Shown in pieces: positions 61,045-64,000 of a stretch of 64,000 nucleotides of DNA. The translations under genes and the position numbers were made by a program. The notes under the pieces are model-generated. The model had not been told where the DNA came from and did not search any database. It saw only the letters and a program-made list of their open reading frames with translations. Origin of the DNA: Streptomyces eurythermus (lineage in GTDB: Bacteria > Actinomycetota > Actinomycetes > Streptomycetales > Streptomycetaceae); contig NZ_BMSK01000026.1 in NCBI RefSeq assembly GCF_014649115.1, positions 55,390-119,389 of the forward strand. Direction: 5' to 3'. Numbering within the stretch: the first letter of the stretch is position 1; each line of letters begins with the position of its first letter.

Positions 61045-61983
61045 TCAGGGGGTGCCGGGGTGGTCGGCCGCCGCCCGTTTCAGCAGGGAGTTCAGCAGGT
61101 GTATGTCGGGCCTGCGGGCGGTGCCCGAGCGGCTGACGGTGAAGACCGTCCGGCTGACCGGCCTGGTCAGCGGGTGCAGGCTGACCCCGGGGGCGTCGTC
61201 CGGGACGGCGAGCCGGGGGGCCAGCGCGACGCCCGCGCCGGCGGCGACCAGGGAGGTCAGGACGGCGAAGTCGCTGCTGCGGACCCGGATGTCCGGGACG
61301 AACCCGGCGGCACCACAGGTCCGCTGGATCATCTCGTAGCAGGAGGTGTCCGGCGCGGGTGTCAGCCAGGGCGCCTGGGCGAGCGCGGAGAGGTCCGCGG
61401 GCGCCCCGGGGGCCAGCCCCAGCCGGTCGGCGTGGTCGAGGCGCAGCACGGCCACCACGGGGTCCTCCATGAGGGCCTCCTGCTCGCTGCCCGAGGGGAA
61501 GTCGCGGGGCAGTACGGTGTAGCCGTGGACGACGGCCACGTCGATCTCCCGCTTGTGCAGGGCCTGGAGCGCGTCACCGGGTTCCAGGACGGTGAGGTGC
61601 AGGGCGAGCCGGCGCGACCACTCGTCGTCCTCCTCGGCGAGCGCCCGGTACACGGCCGGGAACAGGGTGCGGGCGGCCGAGGCGAACGCGGCCACCCGGA
61701 CCTGTCCGCGCCGGCCGCCGCGCAGCGCCGCGAGGTCGGACTCCGCGGCGGCGAGGTCGCCGAGGACCACCTCCGCGTGGGCGACCAGCAGCTCGCCGGC
61801 GGTGGTCAGCCGCAGCGTGCGTCCGTGCTTCTCCACGACGGGCAGGCCGGCCTCCCGTTCGAGGACGGCCAGCTGCTGGGAGACCGCCGGCGCGGTCAGA
61901 TGCAGGGCCTCGGCCGCCGCCGCGACGGTGCCGTGGATGGCCAGGTGGTGCAGGATCCTGAGCCGACGAACATCAAGCATCAT
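61045..61983 (-). CDS. LysR-family transcriptional regulator
   Basis: A 312-aa LTTR. The N-terminal winged helix-turn-helix is MLDVRRLRILHHLAIHGTVAAAAEALHLTAPAVSQQLAVLE (core about 3-45; key AAAEALHLTAPAVSQQ), followed by the linker helix and a periplasmic-binding-like effector domain (about 92-300). Adjacent starts at 61986 (GTG), 61983 and 61980 (both ATG) cannot be told apart; 61983 was chosen. It is divergent from an EamA transporter, the usual arrangement for a LysR that controls its neighbour. Confidence 0.9.
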   Translation of the reverse strand: MMLDVRRLRILHHLAIHGTVAAAAEALHLTAPAVSQQLAVLEREAGLPVVEKHGRTLRLTTAGELLVAHAEVVLGDLAAAESDLAALRGGRRGQVRVAAFASAARTLFPAVYRALAEEDDEWSRRLALHLTVLEPGDALQALHKREIDVAVVHGYTVLPRDFPSGSEQEALMEDPVVAVLRLDHADRLGLAPGAPADLSALAQAPWLTPAPDTSCYEMIQRTCGAAGFVPDIRVRSSDFAVLTSLVAAGAGVALAPRLAVPDDAPGVSLHPLTRPVSRTVFTVSRSGTARRPDIHLLNSLLKRAAADHPGTP

Positions 61984-62051
61984 CACATCTTACGCTTTAC
62001 ATAAAGAAAGCTAACTGGACCTTCTTGTTTCCGTCTCGGCATCGTAGAGGA

Positions 62052-63005
62052 ATGCGCACACGGTTCGCCTCCCCCCGCTTCCTCGCCCTGGCCGGCACCG
62101 TCGTGCTGTGGGCGTCCGCGTTCCCGGCGATCCGTGTGGGGGTCGGCGGACTCGGCCTGGCGGCGCTCTCGCTGCTGCGGCTGGCCATCGCCGCCGTCGT
62201 CCTGGCCGCCATCGCCCCGTTCGCCGGGGTCCGGGTGCCCCGGCGCAGGGACCTGCCGCAGATCGCGCTGTGCGGGCTCACCGGCATGACCGCCTACCAG
62301 GTGCTGCTGAACTGGGGCGAGATCCATGTCGAGGCGGGCACCGCGAGCCTGCTGATCGCCGTCGCTCCCGTGTTCAGCGTCCTGCTGGGCAGTGCCTTCC
62401 TGGCCGAACACATCAGCCGCAATGTGGCCATCGGCAGCGTCATCGCACTCGCGGGCACCGCCGTCGTCACGCTGAGCGACGGGGTGTCCGGGTTCACCGC
62501 CGCGTCCCTGGTGGTCCTGGCCGCGGCCGTCGTCCAGGGCGTCTACCACTTCGCCAGCAAACCGCTGCTGCGGCACTACACCGGGCTGGAGGTGGCGACG
62601 TACGCCATGATCGCCGGCACGGTGTTCGCGCTGCCGCTCGTACCCGCGACGGCCCGGGCCATGACCCACGCCCCCCTGGACGCGCTGCTGGCCGTCGCCT
62701 TCCTCGGGCTGCTGCCGTCCGCCCTGGGCTTCGTGATCTGGGGCTACGCCGTCGCCCGTCTGCCGCTCGCCGCGTCCACGGCCGCGCTGTACCTGGTTCC
62801 GCCCGTCGCCCTGCTGGTGTCCTTCGTCTGGCTCGGCGAGATCCCGCACCCGGTCGAACTGCTCGGCGGCGCCGTCGTCGTGGCCGGCGTCGTCCTGATC
62901 AACCGCCGCTCCGGCCCGCCGGCGCGCTCCCGGGCCGTCGCCGGGCGTACGGCCCACACGAAGCACACGCACGAACACACCGACGAGCCCTCCATACGCC
63001 GCTGA
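62052..63005 (+). CDS. EamA/DMT-family transporter
   Basis: A 317-aa membrane protein with about ten hydrophobic segments and the duplicated EamA domain (first near 10-140, second near 150-290). Motifs include LWASAFPAIRVG near the N-terminus and LYLVPPVALLVSFVWLGE near the end of the second repeat. A hydrophilic His/Thr/Arg-rich tail follows (about 292-317). GAGGA lies before ATG 62052. Such proteins export small metabolites or amino acids. It lies outside the biosynthetic promoter set, so a role in macrolactam export is not supported. Confidence 0.9.
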   Translation: MRTRFASPRFLALAGTVVLWASAFPAIRVGVGGLGLAALSLLRLAIAAVVLAAIAPFAGVRVPRRRDLPQIALCGLTGMTAYQVLLNWGEIHVEAGTASLLIAVAPVFSVLLGSAFLAEHISRNVAIGSVIALAGTAVVTLSDGVSGFTAASLVVLAAAVVQGVYHFASKPLLRHYTGLEVATYAMIAGTVFALPLVPATARAMTHAPLDALLAVAFLGLLPSALGFVIWGYAVARLPLAASTAALYLVPPVALLVSFVWLGEIPHPVELLGGAVVVAGVVLINRRSGPPARSRAVAGRTAHTKHTHEHTDEPSIRR

Positions 63006-63044
63006 CCCACCCGGCCCCGACGGCGCGACACCGAGCCGAGAGCG

Positions 63045-63584
63045 TCAGACCCTCACGCCCCGCGCGATTCGGTACAGCACGTTCCGACGCAGTGGCCCTT
63101 CGGGCACGGTGGGGTCGTCGAAATCGTCAGCCGGGTCGCGGGTCATGCCGATCCGGCGCATCACCGCTCGGGAACGGAGGTTGGCAGCAGTCGTCACCGC
63201 AAGGATCTCGGGGAGTTCGAGCGTCTCGAAGCCGAAGGCCAGGCCGGCCCGGGCGGCCTCGGTGGCGTAACCCCGGCCCCAGGCCGAGCGAGCGAGCCTC
63301 CAACCGATCTCCACCCCCGTGAACGGCATGCCGTCATCCACCTGGTCCAGGCCCGCGAAGCCGATGAACTCGCCCGTGGCCTGCACTTCGACCGCCCACC
63401 ATCCGTAGCCTCGCTGATCGAACTCGGCCTGGAACCGCGCCACGGAGGCATCGCTCTGTTCACGGGTGAGCAGGTCGCCCAAGTGCTCCCGAACCTCGGG
63501 ATCGGCATTCATCGCCGCCCAAGGTTCAAGGTCGGAGTCTTGCCATCGACGGAGCAGGAGGCGATCGGTACGCACTTCAGCCAT
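63045..63584 (-). CDS. GNAT-family N-acetyltransferase (RimJ/RimL-like)
   Basis: A 179-aa acetyltransferase: TDRLLLRRWQDSDLEPWAAM start, VEIGWRLARSAWGRGYATEAARAGLAFGF acetyl-CoA site (core residues GWRLARSAWGRGYATEA), and LRSRAVMRRIGM helix. ATG 63584 was chosen because RimJ/L-type proteins begin just before RTxRLxLR. A longer frame to 63665 lacks similarity. It is convergent with the EamA gene, and the substrate is unknown. Confidence 0.88.
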   Translation of the reverse strand: MAEVRTDRLLLRRWQDSDLEPWAAMNADPEVREHLGDLLTREQSDASVARFQAEFDQRGYGWWAVEVQATGEFIGFAGLDQVDDGMPFTGVEIGWRLARSAWGRGYATEAARAGLAFGFETLELPEILAVTTAANLRSRAVMRRIGMTRDPADDFDDPTVPEGPLRRNVLYRIARGVRV

Positions 63585-63855
63585 GCTCCCCAGCCAACGT
63601 GAGCGCTGCCCCCAAGGCAATCCGTTTTGGCCGGGCCTGTGTGATGCGCTGTGCCTCGCGCCCATGGCCGTGGCACGGCGCGGTGGGTGGGGCCGGGCCG
63701 TTGTCGTGAAGGGGGCGAAGTCCGGACGGCGCCGTCATCTCGTTTGGCCGGCTCGGGTCATGGCGGGATGATCTGGCGGTCGACGCCCGGCAGCGCGTGG
63801 TGAAGCGTGGGGCTCTGACAACTTCGACTTCGACGGCAAGGAGCGTTTCTTCACG

Positions 63856-64000
63856 ATGCCCGTACAGCCCGCACGCCCTGAGCGCGGTGGTCCCGGGACC
63901 GCCTCGGGCATGGATGTCCCGCCGTTCAAGCCCTCTCTCGTCAAAGCGGTGTTCAGGGACGTGACCCCGCTGCACGTCTCCCGGTCGGCCGCGTGGGCCG
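63856..64000 (+). CDS. Possible start of a gene running off the right edge (uncertain)
   Basis: An ATG at 63856, with AAGGAG about 12 nt upstream, opens a frame that stays open to the end of the window (at least 48 codons, including GMDVPPFKPSLVKAVFRDV). The frame also reads sensibly a little upstream (DNFDFDGKERFF), so the true start could differ. I recognise no family. The 270 bp between the GNAT gene and this point show nothing I can support. Confidence 0.3.
   Translation, partial: MPVQPARPERGGPGTASGMDVPPFKPSLVKAVFRDVTPLHVSRSAAWA

Noticed and set aside
60245..61339. Overlapping frames on both strands across 60.2-61.3 kb (Pro/Arg/Gly-rich)
   Set aside because: They are explained by the 19/38-bp repeat array and by the antisense of the LysR gene.
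63577..63975. Minus-strand frame of 132 codons at the right end
   Set aside because: No recognisable family, no good ribosome site, and composition typical of an antisense shadow.

Overview
The window is high-GC actinomycete DNA, almost certainly Streptomyces: third-position GC bias, MmyB-type regulators, a 3Fe-4S ferredoxin beside P450s, and a large type I modular polyketide synthase (PKS). Most of it is a biosynthetic gene cluster for a polyene macrolactam that starts from a beta-amino acid. The key evidence is an eight-gene starter-unit operon on the minus strand (13323 down to 5025). Its order (amidohydrolase, dedicated acyltransferase, stand-alone ACP, two AMP ligases, PLP decarboxylase, glutamate mutase S and E) matches the roles and order of VinJ-K-L-M-N-O plus VinH/VinI of vicenistatin biosynthesis. 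By analogy, glutamate is converted to 3-methylaspartate, loaded on the ACP, decarboxylated to 3-aminoisobutyrate, capped with an alanine-type residue, and passed to the N-terminal loading ACP of the PKS at 1-4932. The cap is removed before macrolactamisation.

PKS genes, all minus strand: P1 (1-4932, runs off the left edge) is loading ACP + KS-AT(malonyl)-DH-KR. P2 (53668-59106) is KS-AT(mal)-DH-KR-ACP. P3 (48917-53668) is KS-AT(mal)-KR-ACP. P4 (33090-48848) is three modules, KS-AT-DH-KR-ACP each, with malonyl, methylmalonyl and malonyl ATs. P5 (29215-33063) is KS-AT(mal)-ACP-TE with no reductive domains. If P2 to P5 act colinearly, the distal chain is alkene, hydroxyl, a triene with one methyl branch, then a beta-keto acyl end released by the TE. 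No enoylreductase is present.

Tailoring, support and export: two tandem P450s with a shared ferredoxin (18689-21427, plus); a type II thioesterase and an SDR (23102-21481, minus); a LuxR-type response regulator with histidine kinase (25129-23223, minus); and a MacB-like ABC exporter (28532-25219, minus). A small PqqD/RRE-like protein (28866-29120, plus) sits alone between exporter and PKS. A block at about 14.67-18.46 kb (methyltransferase/TetR pair, MmyB-type regulator/SDR/tautomerase, small hypothetical protein) looks unrelated to the pathway.

The most striking non-gene signal is a promoter architecture shared by five transcription units (P1, starter operon, P450 operon, thioesterase operon, P2-P5 operon): two TAGGGG-like boxes repeated with a 9-10 bp period, in four of the five followed 29-30 bp later by a TANNNT -10 hexamer. 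It is absent from the exporter and kinase genes. It looks like the operator of a pathway-specific activator whose gene is not in the window.

Two non-coding repeat arrays occur. One is about 1.07 kb of roughly 56-bp monomers with a 339-bp higher-order repeat (13531-14600). The other is about 0.76 kb of 19/38-bp repeats plus a 238-bp duplication (60240-61000). The right flank (about 59.3-64 kb) holds a CHMI-type tautomerase, a fragment resembling the C-terminus of MurJ, a LysR regulator divergent from an EamA transporter, and a GNAT acetyltransferase. This is probably the cluster boundary.
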